The position numbers were made by a program, and so were the translations under genes. A DNA stretch of 64,000 bases. Origin: AV40 sp035568175 (GTDB lineage Bacteria > Verrucomicrobiota > Verrucomicrobiia > Chthoniobacterales > UBA10450). The stretch's first letter is position 1. Each line of letters opens with the position of its first letter. Below the pieces are notes generated by a model that saw only the letters and a list, made by a program, of their open reading frames with translations, did no database searches and was not told the origin of the DNA. The DNA lies in the NCBI GenBank assembly GCA_035568175.1, contig DATMON010000020.1, forward strand, positions 1-64,000. The letters are read 5' to 3'. Below are positions 34,090 through 41,880 of the stretch, in pieces.

Positions 34090-35829
34090 TTAGCGCTTCA
34101 CCACCGGCTCGGCGTCTTCGGTCGTTTCCGCCATCACTTCGTCCGTTTGGGTGACGCGCACGACTTCTTCGATGGTCGTGTCGCCTTTGGCAACGCGACG
34201 CCAGCCATCCTGCCGCAACGTTTCCATGCCTTCGACGATGGCGCATTGCTTCAGCTCACCGCCGTCCTTCTTTTGCATGATCATTTTCCGCAACGGCTCG
34301 GTCACAACGCAAATCTCGTAAATGGCGGCGCGCCCTTGATACCCGGTGTGCCGGCATTGTTCGCAACCTTTGCCCCGCATGAATTTGGTGCCGAGTTCTT
34401 TTACCGGGAACCCGATCTCGGCCAAATACTCGCTCGGATATTCAACTTTCTCGGCGCACTCCGGACAAATCGTGCGGACGAGTCGTTGTGCGATGAACGA
34501 TTTCACGACCGACGAGAGCAGGAACGGCTCGACGTCCATGTCGAGTAAGCGCGTAATTCCGCCGACGGCGTCGTTCGTGTGCAGCGTGCTGAAAACCAGG
34601 TGGCCCGTCATCGCCGCGCGAATCGCGATGTCGGCCGTTTCGACGTCGCGAATTTCCCCGACCATGACCACGTTCGGGTCCTGTCGCAAAATGTGGCGCA
34701 GACCGAGCGCGAACGTGAAATCTATCTCCGGTTTCACATCCATCTGTAAAACGCCGGGCAATTTGTACTCGACCGGTTCTTCGATGGTGATGATGCGGCG
34801 GGAGACCGAGTTGATGGTGCTGAGAAAGCAATACAGCGATGTCGATTTTCCGCAGCCGGTCGGTCCGGTGAGCAAAATAATTCCGTTCGGCTGTGCGAGC
34901 TGATGCCGGATCCTTTTCTCCTGCTTTTTGCTCATGTCCAACCGGTCGAATCCGAATTGTTGACCGCCACGGCTGAGCAAACGCAAACTGATCGATTCGC
35001 CGTTGACCGTCGGAATGGTCGACACCCGGACGTCGATCTCCTGATTACCTGCCTGCAAATTCATGCGCCCGTCCTGCGGCAAACGCCTCTCGGCGATGTC
35101 CATGTGCGACATCACTTTCAATCGCGAAATGATGGCCGAGTGGAGCAAGCGCAATTGCGGCGGCACTGCGACTTCGTGGAGGATACCGTCGATCCGGTAA
35201 CGAATGCGAATGTCGTTCTCGAGCGGCTCGACATGAATGTCGGTCGCCCGTTCGACGATCGCTTCGCGGATAATCTGGTTCACGAATTTCACCACCGACG
35301 CTTCCGGATCGTCTGAGCTGATGTCGGTCGCGATTTCGCCTTCCTGTAAAATCTCGAAGTCGCGCTTCGATTTGAGAATTTCGTCGAACGTTTCCGCGCC
35401 GACGCCGTAGAGCGTTTTCATCGCCCGAAGCAATTGCGCGCGCGGCACCAGGACCCATTCCGCGGGCTTTTTCAGAAGCTGACCGGCCAGCTGACGGCCT
35501 AACGAATTGAACAAGTCGTAAGTCGCGAGCACGACCGAGCTTTCCTTCACTTCGATTGGCAGAATGTGATGTTGGAAAACAAAGCGGCTCGGCAGAATCG
35601 ACAGTGTCTCGCGCTCGATCGTTTTCGGATCGATCGAGACGACCGGCACCCGGAAAAAATTCCCGATCACGCTCAAAAAACGTTGCTCGTCGACTCTTCC
35701 GGAATCGAGCACCTGCGCCGTCCAGGAACCGCCGTTCATGTTTTGCGCCAGCTGCGCCGCTTCCTCGCGCGACTCGACTCCGCTCGCGAGCAAAAGATCG
35801 ATAACCGATTGGCTGGCCGTCTGATTCAC
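34090..35829 (-). CDS. gspE: GspE/PilB-type secretion or pilus assembly ATPase
   Basis: A 579-aa hexameric ATPase that powers type II secretion or type IV pilus extension from the cytoplasmic face. The N-terminal MshEN-like domain spans about residues 1-150. The Walker A motif is GPTGCGKSTSLY, with an Asp box (IITIEEPVEYKLP), Walker B region (RHILRQDPNVVMVGEIRD) and His box (TGHLVFSTLHTNDA). A zinc tetracysteine follows (ICPECA and GCEQCRHTG), which marks the GspE/PilB clade rather than PilT. A secretin gene lies upstream in the same direction, but pilin, GspF/PilC and GspG-type genes are not in the window, so the system type is undecided. Confidence 0.92.
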   Translation of the reverse strand: MNQTASQSVIDLLLASGVESREEAAQLAQNMNGGSWTAQVLDSGRVDEQRFLSVIGNFFRVPVVSIDPKTIERETLSILPSRFVFQHHILPIEVKESSVVLATYDLFNSLGRQLAGQLLKKPAEWVLVPRAQLLRAMKTLYGVGAETFDEILKSKRDFEILQEGEIATDISSDDPEASVVKFVNQIIREAIVERATDIHVEPLENDIRIRYRIDGILHEVAVPPQLRLLHSAIISRLKVMSHMDIAERRLPQDGRMNLQAGNQEIDVRVSTIPTVNGESISLRLLSRGGQQFGFDRLDMSKKQEKRIRHQLAQPNGIILLTGPTGCGKSTSLYCFLSTINSVSRRIITIEEPVEYKLPGVLQMDVKPEIDFTFALGLRHILRQDPNVVMVGEIRDVETADIAIRAAMTGHLVFSTLHTNDAVGGITRLLDMDVEPFLLSSVVKSFIAQRLVRTICPECAEKVEYPSEYLAEIGFPVKELGTKFMRGKGCEQCRHTGYQGRAAIYEICVVTEPLRKMIMQKKDGGELKQCAIVEGMETLRQDGWRRVAKGDTTIEEVVRVTQTDEVMAETTEDAEPVVKR

Positions 35830-35880
35830 GGCCGCTATTTTACGCTAAGCTGTGCTAAATGCAGCAACATCTCATTAACA

Positions 35881-35985
35881 CTGGGCTTCAGCCCAGTGGT
35901 GGTAAGCAACATCAGGGCCCAAAGCCGTTTAAACGGCTTTCATCCAATGAGGAAGGCACCAAGGGCACCGCCCTGAAGCGCGGTG
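35881..35985. repeat. Family C repeat, copy 2 (upstream of gspE)
   Basis: CTGGGCTTCAGCCCAG (35881-35896), AAAGCCGTTTAAACGGCTTT (35921-35940) and CACCGCCCTGAAGCGCGGTG (35966-35985) are three palindromic units in a row. The last two match copy 1 at 34015-34073. The block fills the gap between gspE and the peptidoglycan-binding gene. Confidence 0.8.
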
Positions 35986-35995
35986 TTAATTACAT

Positions 35996-36412
35996 CTAGG
36001 GTAAATGCAGCGCGCGCCGGACCGGAACGGTGAGTGTCCCGGTCACGCGCATCGAATAATTCTTCTGTAGACTTGCGATTGCGTCACTTACTTCATCGGA
36101 AAAAACCCCATTGATCGGTCCGCAATAGTAGCCAAGCCGCGTCAAATCCCGCTGGAGCGCGCCGACATACGCTGGTTGAGTGGTCAGGTTCCGACCGGAT
36201 TCCAAATAATAAAGCGCCCGCCATCGATGCCGCGGGGCGAAATCGGTTTCGTAAACCGGGACGCGCGTTTGATGCGTCAGCCCGAGATCGTCGCTGGCCG
36301 CGAGCGGATCGGTGTGATGAAAGAGCGGCTGGTCGGTATAGAACGTCTCGAAAAACTGCGCCGACGCCGTCCGCAAGCTCAGGACGAAAATGACCAAAAT
36401 TATCTTTTTCAT
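35996..36412 (-). CDS. Exported peptidoglycan-binding domain protein
   Basis: A 138-aa protein with a signal peptide (residues 1-18, ending ASA) and a C-terminal PG_binding_1 domain (about residues 80-137: YVGALQRDLTRLGYYCGPINGVFSDEVSDAIASLQKNYSMRVTGTLT). It should sit in the periplasm on the wall. It starts one base after the secretin stop codon, so it is cotranscribed with it. A role in anchoring the secretin ring to peptidoglycan is inference. Confidence 0.85.
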   Translation of the reverse strand: MKKIILVIFVLSLRTASAQFFETFYTDQPLFHHTDPLAASDDLGLTHQTRVPVYETDFAPRHRWRALYYLESGRNLTTQPAYVGALQRDLTRLGYYCGPINGVFSDEVSDAIASLQKNYSMRVTGTLTVPVRRALHLP

Positions 36413-36413
36413 A

Positions 36414-38924
36414 TTAATGCTCTTTTATGGTTTCGTTTCCAAAAGGAAGATCAGGCGGCGGAAGTTGTTTCTCTTGCATTTCTTTTCCTTCGCCAGAGTG
36501 CGCGGGACAATCCGGACATCCCTCCTGATCGATCTCCGGTCCGAAATGGGTCCGGTCTTCGTTTCTTTCCCGTAAACGATACAAGTCGAGCTTGGTCAAC
36601 GTGACCTCTGGACACATCAAAATGATCAGCTCGGTCCGCATTCGGGTGTAGCTGGTGCTGCGAAATGCCGTCCCGAGGTACGGAATCTTGTCGAGAACGG
36701 GAATTCCGGTGAAACTTTTTTGCTTATTGTCCTGAATCAATCCACCGAGGACGATGGTGGAACCATTCTCCGCCGAAACGTTGGTCCGAATGTAACGCGT
36801 CGCGATTGTCGGAACCGAGTTGCCGCCGATGTTCACGTTTCCGCCGGCAACCAGGCTGTCGATTTTCTGGAGAATATCGAGCGAGACTTCTTTTTCGGAA
36901 TTGATCAGCGGAACGACTTCGAGTTGAAGCGCGACCTTCTTATACTCAATGCTCGAAGCGACGGATGGTATGCCGGTATTATTGACCGTGCCGGTGTTTA
37001 AAGCCGTCAGGCTGTTGACCGGAATCGGCACTTCCTGACCCGACGCAATGATCGCTTTCTTGTTGTTACTCGTGAAAACCATCGGCCGCGAGATGACCTT
37101 AAACTTTCCAGTTTGCTCGAGCAGATGAACGATCGCCGCGAGATAATTTCCCGCCGCCACATAAATGTTGGTTCCAGCGGCCACTTGTTGCAGAGCTTGT
37201 CCGAAATTCACCAGCCCGGCCGGATTCGTGACCGTTGGCAGAGTTGCTATGCTCGCAGACGCAGCGGCAGTCGGATTCGGAATCGGTGCCCCTGTATTTC
37301 GTGAAATCCCAACCAGCTTGCCTTTGTATTTTCCGAACCAATCGACGCCGACCTCTTCGTCGTTGCTCAGTGTCAATTCTCCGATGACGGTCGTGAGCGC
37401 AACCTGCGGTGCTTTGACGTCCATTTCATCGAGAAGTTTCTGCACCTTTACGACGATCTCCTGGCTCCCCAGGACAATGATCGTGTTCGCGCGCTGGTCG
37501 GCGATAATCTTCGCGTTTCCGACTGTTACTGCCTTGGGTGTGGTGTCCACCGGCTGCGTTGAAAGCTCCTCTGAAACGTTAAGGCTGCCGCCGCTCGACC
37601 CGGTCCCGCCGCCGTAGTTGCTTCCGCTCGTCGATGTCGAGTTTGTCCCGAGACCGCCGGTTGTCCCGGTTCCTGCCCCCGTTCGTCGCGGCTGACCTGG
37701 GCTCGCGCCCGGCCCTGGAGCAGCGCCTTCCGCGCCGGCGCCAGTTTGTCCAGGCTCGCTCAACGCTTGCACAATCACCGGCAGCACGTCCGCCGCAGAA
37801 ATGTATCGCAGCGGCCGTGTGACTGGTTTGGCGAACTCCACGTTAGCATCCAGCTCCGCGATCAGTTTGCGGATTAAAGGCATATTGACCGGTCGCGAAA
37901 CGACATGAATCCGATTAGTCCGGACATCCGAGGTAAAACTCGGCTTTCCCACAAAAAATGATTCTTCCGACATGCCCGTCAACCCAACATACTCGGACTC
38001 GCCGCCCGGCTGCGGCACAGGCACATTCGGCACGCCGCCAGGACGCACTGCCCGTACTCCCCCGGGTCTTGCGCCTTGCCCTTGGTCAGGTTTTCCGGCC
38101 AGGTCATTTAGCGCTTTAGCAATGTCCTCCGCAGTCGCACGCTCGACTTTGATGAACTCGCTCACCACATCGGCCGGCGGCTTGTCGATCTGGTCGACAA
38201 TTCGGGCCAGCGTGCGTATCACGCTCGAGTTCTCCGTAATCAAAATCGCGCCCGCTTTCGGCAGCGCCAAAAACGATGTGTACGGCTGCGGCGGCGAAAG
38301 ATATTGCCCAAGCGCTTGCTGCAGCTCTGTCGGATCGGCATAGCGCAACTTGAACAAATAACTGATGACGTGATCGCCATCAGGGATCTCGCTTTCATCG
38401 GAGATAATCGGCACGCCGGTTGTGCGCGGATTTTTCCCGACGCCGATTACCTTCACGATGTCGCCTTCGGATGGGACGAGCGAGTAGCCATTAAGCAGCA
38501 AACTCACCTCGATGATCTTGATGGCCTCATCTCGCGGCACGTCTTTGGTCAGGAAAATGTTGACCTTCCCGGTGACGAAATTGTCCATGATCAGTTTTTT
38601 GCCGGTGAGCGATTCATAAAATCGCAGCACGTCGGCGACATCACTGTTGGGAAACTGCAATCGCACCGTTTGCTGAGCGCCGGGCTGAGGATTCGCCGGA
38701 GCAGCAGCAGACGGCGGTTCGGCTGGTGGGCCGACTACCCGCGGAACGGATGGCGCCGGACGAGCTGGCTGGGCCGCGGCTTGGAGTGGCGGCGTTTTGG
38801 CAGGCTGCGGTGCAACTGGCGCAACTTGAGCGAAGCTCGAACTGGCGGCGGCAAGCAACAGAACCGATCGATGCACGGTTTTAATGGTGCCGACGATGCT
38901 ATCAGATGCGAGATAGCGGGTCAA
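36414..38924 (-). CDS. gspD: GspD-type secretin (outer-membrane pore)
   Basis: An 836-aa secretin forming the outer-membrane channel of a type II secretion or type IV pilus machine. A signal-peptide-like N-terminus is followed by a Pro/Ala-rich stretch. Then come the N0/N1-N3 domains (VRLQFPNSDVADVLRFYESLTGKKLIMD, KLRYADPTELQQALGQYL), a Gly/Ser/Thr-rich insert of about 75 residues, and the C-terminal secretin domain with VISRPMVFTSNNKKAIIASGQEVPIP and the beta-lip STIVLGGLIQDNKQKSFTGIPVLDKIPYLG. It lies upstream of the peptidoglycan-binding and gspE genes. An uncharacteristic Cys-containing tail ends the protein. Confidence 0.92.
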   Translation of the reverse strand: MTRYLASDSIVGTIKTVHRSVLLLAAASSSFAQVAPVAPQPAKTPPLQAAAQPARPAPSVPRVVGPPAEPPSAAAPANPQPGAQQTVRLQFPNSDVADVLRFYESLTGKKLIMDNFVTGKVNIFLTKDVPRDEAIKIIEVSLLLNGYSLVPSEGDIVKVIGVGKNPRTTGVPIISDESEIPDGDHVISYLFKLRYADPTELQQALGQYLSPPQPYTSFLALPKAGAILITENSSVIRTLARIVDQIDKPPADVVSEFIKVERATAEDIAKALNDLAGKPDQGQGARPGGVRAVRPGGVPNVPVPQPGGESEYVGLTGMSEESFFVGKPSFTSDVRTNRIHVVSRPVNMPLIRKLIAELDANVEFAKPVTRPLRYISAADVLPVIVQALSEPGQTGAGAEGAAPGPGASPGQPRRTGAGTGTTGGLGTNSTSTSGSNYGGGTGSSGGSLNVSEELSTQPVDTTPKAVTVGNAKIIADQRANTIIVLGSQEIVVKVQKLLDEMDVKAPQVALTTVIGELTLSNDEEVGVDWFGKYKGKLVGISRNTGAPIPNPTAAASASIATLPTVTNPAGLVNFGQALQQVAAGTNIYVAAGNYLAAIVHLLEQTGKFKVISRPMVFTSNNKKAIIASGQEVPIPVNSLTALNTGTVNNTGIPSVASSIEYKKVALQLEVVPLINSEKEVSLDILQKIDSLVAGGNVNIGGNSVPTIATRYIRTNVSAENGSTIVLGGLIQDNKQKSFTGIPVLDKIPYLGTAFRSTSYTRMRTELIILMCPEVTLTKLDLYRLRERNEDRTHFGPEIDQEGCPDCPAHSGEGKEMQEKQLPPPDLPFGNETIKEH

Positions 38925-38939
38925 TTTGCTTCGCTTTTG

Positions 38940-39522
38940 GGTAGTGTCGTAATTTGAGCGAAATGGCCCGAATGAAACGAACTCTTGCGTTCTGCCTCAC
39001 CGCAACGCTCCTCCTCAGCACAACGCATCGTGCGCCGGCACCGATTTCAGAAGAGTCGCCAACGCCCGCACCTGAGCAATCCGTCAAGCCGAAGCCAAAA
39101 CGAACAGTAAAGCCCAAGGCGAGCGAGAATTCGGAAAGCTCTACGAAGGCAAAAACATCTTCACCGGCTCCTAATCGAAATCCATTTGATGGAACGTGGG
39201 TTGGAAAGGGCGACATCGCGCGGTGGGGCGTTATTGAGCAAATCGTCGTTAGTGGCAGCGGTACTTCGGCTGATGTAAAACTGGCCGGTCAAGACGTGCT
39301 TACGGGCCAGGATCTGTGGTATCGCAATATGAAGCCCAACTATGAGGGTGGCGCCATGATATTGAACAACGGTGACGGGCGCTGGGCGCTGACGCCAAAT
39401 TCGGACGGCAAGACAGCGCATTTCACCTGCGACTGGCCCGGTTTCCTTTTAGCGCCAAGAGTTCATTCGTCAGCGACCTTCAAGAAGGCGTCGCCATAAA
39501 TCCGTCAAATTACGACACTACC
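38940..39522. mobile_element. Putative 583-bp element with 18-bp terminal inverted repeats and one gene
   Basis: GGTAGTGTCGTAATTTGA at 38940-38957 recurs as its exact reverse complement at 39505-39522. The two copies bracket one small exported-protein gene (38963-39499) almost exactly. No transposase lies inside and no clear target duplication was found. A non-autonomous transposable unit (a MITE with cargo) is the simplest reading, but is inference. Confidence 0.5.
38963..39499 (+). CDS. Small exported protein between inverted repeats
   Basis: A 178-aa protein: signal peptide (LAFCLTATLLLSTTHRAPA), a Pro/Lys/Ser-rich linker (residues about 30-70) and a C-terminal domain beginning NPFDGTWVGKGDIARWGVIEQIVVSGSGTSADV and ending near FTCDWPGFLLAPRVHSSATFKK. 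The domain looks like a small beta sandwich or lipocalin-like fold, but no family was recognised. ATG at 38963 or 38972 are both possible. The gene is tightly framed by an 18-bp inverted repeat, which hints at mobility. Confidence 0.65.
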   Translation: MARMKRTLAFCLTATLLLSTTHRAPAPISEESPTPAPEQSVKPKPKRTVKPKASENSESSTKAKTSSPAPNRNPFDGTWVGKGDIARWGVIEQIVVSGSGTSADVKLAGQDVLTGQDLWYRNMKPNYEGGAMILNNGDGRWALTPNSDGKTAHFTCDWPGFLLAPRVHSSATFKKASP

Positions 39523-39689
39523 GAGCTTCGCGTCGCGAAGAAAAGTCAGCGCCGAACTGGGCGCCTCAAACAATATTCCTTTGGAAGATGCATCTCGCAA
39601 CGAACAGCGCACGAATAGGAGCCGACACCGTCCTGCGATTTCCAAGTGTGATTGCTTTTAAAACCGCCGATCACTAGAATGCCGACGAA

Positions 39690-40064
39690 ATGAAAACCGC
39701 GATCGTTCGACTTCTGTTCGTTTTAATTTTCTGCACCGTCGCCAAATTCGCGACGGCTGACGATTTTGTCAGCATGGTAATGCAATCCGGTTCTACGATC
39801 GGTCCGATCAATGTTCCACCGGATCGTTTCTTGGTGATTCGAAATTTTACGCAAGACGGCACCGCGACTCCGCGCGGTTCGGTTTCGGTAACAACCAGCG
39901 GTTCCACTGTAACGAATGCATTTACTGCAACGGTTGTCGATCCGATGGCTATGTCTGGAACGTTGGAAGTCGTTAACAATTTTGTTGTAGGAGGGCCGGC
40001 GACGGTGACCGTGAGCTGTCCAAGCACCACTTGTTTCATTACATATCGCAAGGGCACCGATTAG
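39690..40064 (+). CDS. Small exported protein, sister of the next gene
   Basis: A 124-aa protein with a signal peptide (residues 1-23) and a beta-rich domain: PDRFLVIRNFTQDGTATPRGSVSV, then MSGTLEVVNNFVVGGPATVTVSCPSTTCFITYRKG. Similar strands occur in the neighbouring 40095 gene, split by an insertion. Two cysteines near the end may form a disulfide. No known family; a surface or matrix protein is inference. Thirty bases separate it from the next gene, in the same direction. Confidence 0.65.
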   Translation: MKTAIVRLLFVLIFCTVAKFATADDFVSMVMQSGSTIGPINVPPDRFLVIRNFTQDGTATPRGSVSVTTSGSTVTNAFTATVVDPMAMSGTLEVVNNFVVGGPATVTVSCPSTTCFITYRKGTD

Positions 40065-40094
40065 TGTTCTCGCAAAACAACGAACCGAGTCGTA

Positions 40095-41234
40095 ATGAAA
40101 AAGCTGATCGCGCCGTTGTTGTCGCTCTCCACTTTCGTGATCGCGGCATTCGCAACCAACACGCAGTTTCAGACCCGCATCGTTACAAGCGCAACTCTGA
40201 CGATCAATGTTCGCGACGGCCAATTCTTGACGATTAGTAACTTCACGCAGACCGGGGGTGCCACTCGTGGCACCGTTATTGCCGGGGTATTTCAAACACC
40301 TACTCCCACTCCGACGCCGACTCCAACGCCAGCGCCGACGCCCACTCCGACTTCAACTGATCTAACTGCCACTAAAACCGACAATGTGGGAGGCGACGCA
40401 ACTTTCCCAAATCAATGGACGTGGACAATCCACGTCGCTAATGGCGGCAATGCGACGGGCAGTTTCGCTTCTGGAACAATCATTCTCAGCGACAATCTGC
40501 CCAACAGCACTATCACCTATGGCTCGCCGTTAGTTAGCAATCCAGTCAGCGTCAACAGTGGCAACATCAGTTGTAGTATCAGCGGCAGTGATGATCTTAC
40601 CTGCACCGCTTCGGGAGCCATGGTCACGATCGGGGCGGGCGGTTCTTTCGACGTGTCATTTTCGGCGACTGCTACGATGACTGGAACTTACGCGAATCCG
40701 CGCGCTGGTGGAGGCTGTTCAGTGGACCCAGGCAACGTAGTTCCCGAGAGCAATGAGAGCAATAACACGTGCTCTGACACGGTGGTTAGCAGCACGCCAA
40801 CTCCGACACCGACACCAATCACCACAATTGTGCTTACCGCAGCAATCAGCGGCGCAACTGGCGCAACTAAAGCGGAGTTCATAAAACCGGTAGTGGTTGC
40901 TGGACCGGCGGTGTTAACGGTGGATCCGGTTCCCGGTGCAATACTTTCCATCTCGTACCGAAAACAAGACCAACCGAGCGGTTCGCCAACGCCGACACCC
41001 ACGGTCACGGCAACGACATCTGCAACAACAACTACTACGACCACATCTTCTGCGACGAGTACGTCTTCCGGGTCGGAGATGATATTTGAAATGCTGCCGT
41101 CGAGCGACGGCACAACCGATTTGCCCACGCCAACAGCAACGCCGACCGCTTCGGTTGCAGTTCCGACGCCGACGCCGACCGCTACGCCGTTAATCACTCC
41201 AACGCCCACACCGACTGCAATGCCGACGCCTTAA
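40095..41234 (+). CDS. Exported multi-domain protein with DUF11-like domain and Thr-Pro linkers
   Basis: A 379-aa protein. A signal peptide is followed by a half-domain like that of the preceding gene (RDGQFLTISNFTQTGGATRGTV). A (Thr-Pro)n linker of about 20 residues leads to a DUF11-type immunoglobulin-like domain (DLTATKTDN...WTIHVANGGNATGSF...NVVPESNESNNTCSDTV). After a second Thr-Pro linker comes the other half-domain (EFIKPVVVAGPAVLTVDPVPGAILSISYRKQD) and a long Thr/Ser/Pro tail. The layout suggests a surface or cell-wall associated protein. No sorting signal is visible. Confidence 0.7.
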   Translation: MKKLIAPLLSLSTFVIAAFATNTQFQTRIVTSATLTINVRDGQFLTISNFTQTGGATRGTVIAGVFQTPTPTPTPTPTPAPTPTPTSTDLTATKTDNVGGDATFPNQWTWTIHVANGGNATGSFASGTIILSDNLPNSTITYGSPLVSNPVSVNSGNISCSISGSDDLTCTASGAMVTIGAGGSFDVSFSATATMTGTYANPRAGGGCSVDPGNVVPESNESNNTCSDTVVSSTPTPTPTPITTIVLTAAISGATGATKAEFIKPVVVAGPAVLTVDPVPGAILSISYRKQDQPSGSPTPTPTVTATTSATTTTTTTSSATSTSSGSEMIFEMLPSSDGTTDLPTPTATPTASVAVPTPTPTATPLITPTPTPTAMPTP

Positions 41235-41241
41235 TGCGCTG

Positions 41242-41359
41242 TCATCCCGATCCCGCAGTTGCGGGGAGAGGGAACCCCAGTCGAAGTCTGGACCACACAA
41301 CTTATCTGGCGTGATCAATCACCTTTTGTGAGATCCTTCACTCCGTTCAGGATGACAAC
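41242..41359. repeat. TGTCATCC / GGATGACA inverted repeat spanning a start codon
   Basis: TGTCATCCCGATC near 41242 and TTCAGGATGACA near 41346-41357 are inverted ends of a ~115-base block. The ATG assigned to the following gene (41352) is formed by the right end of this block. Confidence 0.5.
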
Positions 41360-41816
41360 ACGAATAGCATCCACTTGGTTTGCAGCAGCAGCCGTGAGTC
41401 TTGTATCGATCTCTCTGAAAGCCGAATCGCAGAAAAACAATGCAATCTCCGATATTCAAATTGTGCTGAAAATGCAGCAGGACGCGTGGAACCGCGGCGA
41501 TATCGATGCGTTCATGAATGGTTACTGGCACTCTGAGGAAACTGTTTTCGTTTCCGGCGACGAAGTGACGCGCGGCTGGCAAAAAGTTGTAGATCGCTAC
41601 AAAAAGAAATATTCGGATCGCGAGAAGATGGGCGCGCTCACTTTCTCCGACATCGAAATTTCGCCGCTCAGTGCGGATTCAGCGGTCGCGCTCGGCGCCT
41701 GGAAATTAAAACGCGCGCAGGATGAACCGCACGGCCGCTTCACACTAATTTTTCGCCGTTTTCCCGAAGGCTGGCGAATCGTCCACGATCACACGTCAGC
41801 GGCTTCGCCGCCGTGA
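41352..41816 (+). CDS. Exported DUF4440/SnoaL-like (NTF2-fold) protein
   Basis: A 154-aa protein: signal peptide (MTTRIASTWFAAAAVSLVSISLKA), then one NTF2-like domain with IQIVLKMQQDAWNRGDIDAFMNGYWHSEETVFVSGDEVTRGWQKVVDRYKKKY and a C-terminal strand FTLIFRRFPEGWRIVHDHTS. The family includes ketosteroid-isomerase-like enzymes and binding proteins; the substrate is unknown. The start codon lies in a repeat, so the true start and promoter are uncertain. The stop codon lies in another simple repeat shared with the convergent mpl gene. Confidence 0.75.
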   Translation: MTTRIASTWFAAAAVSLVSISLKAESQKNNAISDIQIVLKMQQDAWNRGDIDAFMNGYWHSEETVFVSGDEVTRGWQKVVDRYKKKYSDREKMGALTFSDIEISPLSADSAVALGAWKLKRAQDEPHGRFTLIFRRFPEGWRIVHDHTSAASPP

Positions 41817-41880
41817 TTCGTGATTCGTAAATCGTTACATCGGCGTTCCGATTCGCGATTCTCGATTTAACGATTCACGC
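41814..41880. repeat. CGTGATTCG / CGATTCACG simple inverted repeat at two stop codons
   Basis: GTGATTCGTGATTCGTAAATCG on the left (split here by its own 7-base units) folds against CGATTCGCGATTCTCGATTTAACGATTCACG on the right. The stop codons of both convergent genes (41814-41816 plus strand and 41875-41877 minus strand) lie inside it. Confidence 0.7.

Noticed and set aside
40295..40370. Frameshift or assembly artefact in the Thr-Pro tract
   Set aside because: The reading frame stays open on both sides and the tract codes a plausible linker.
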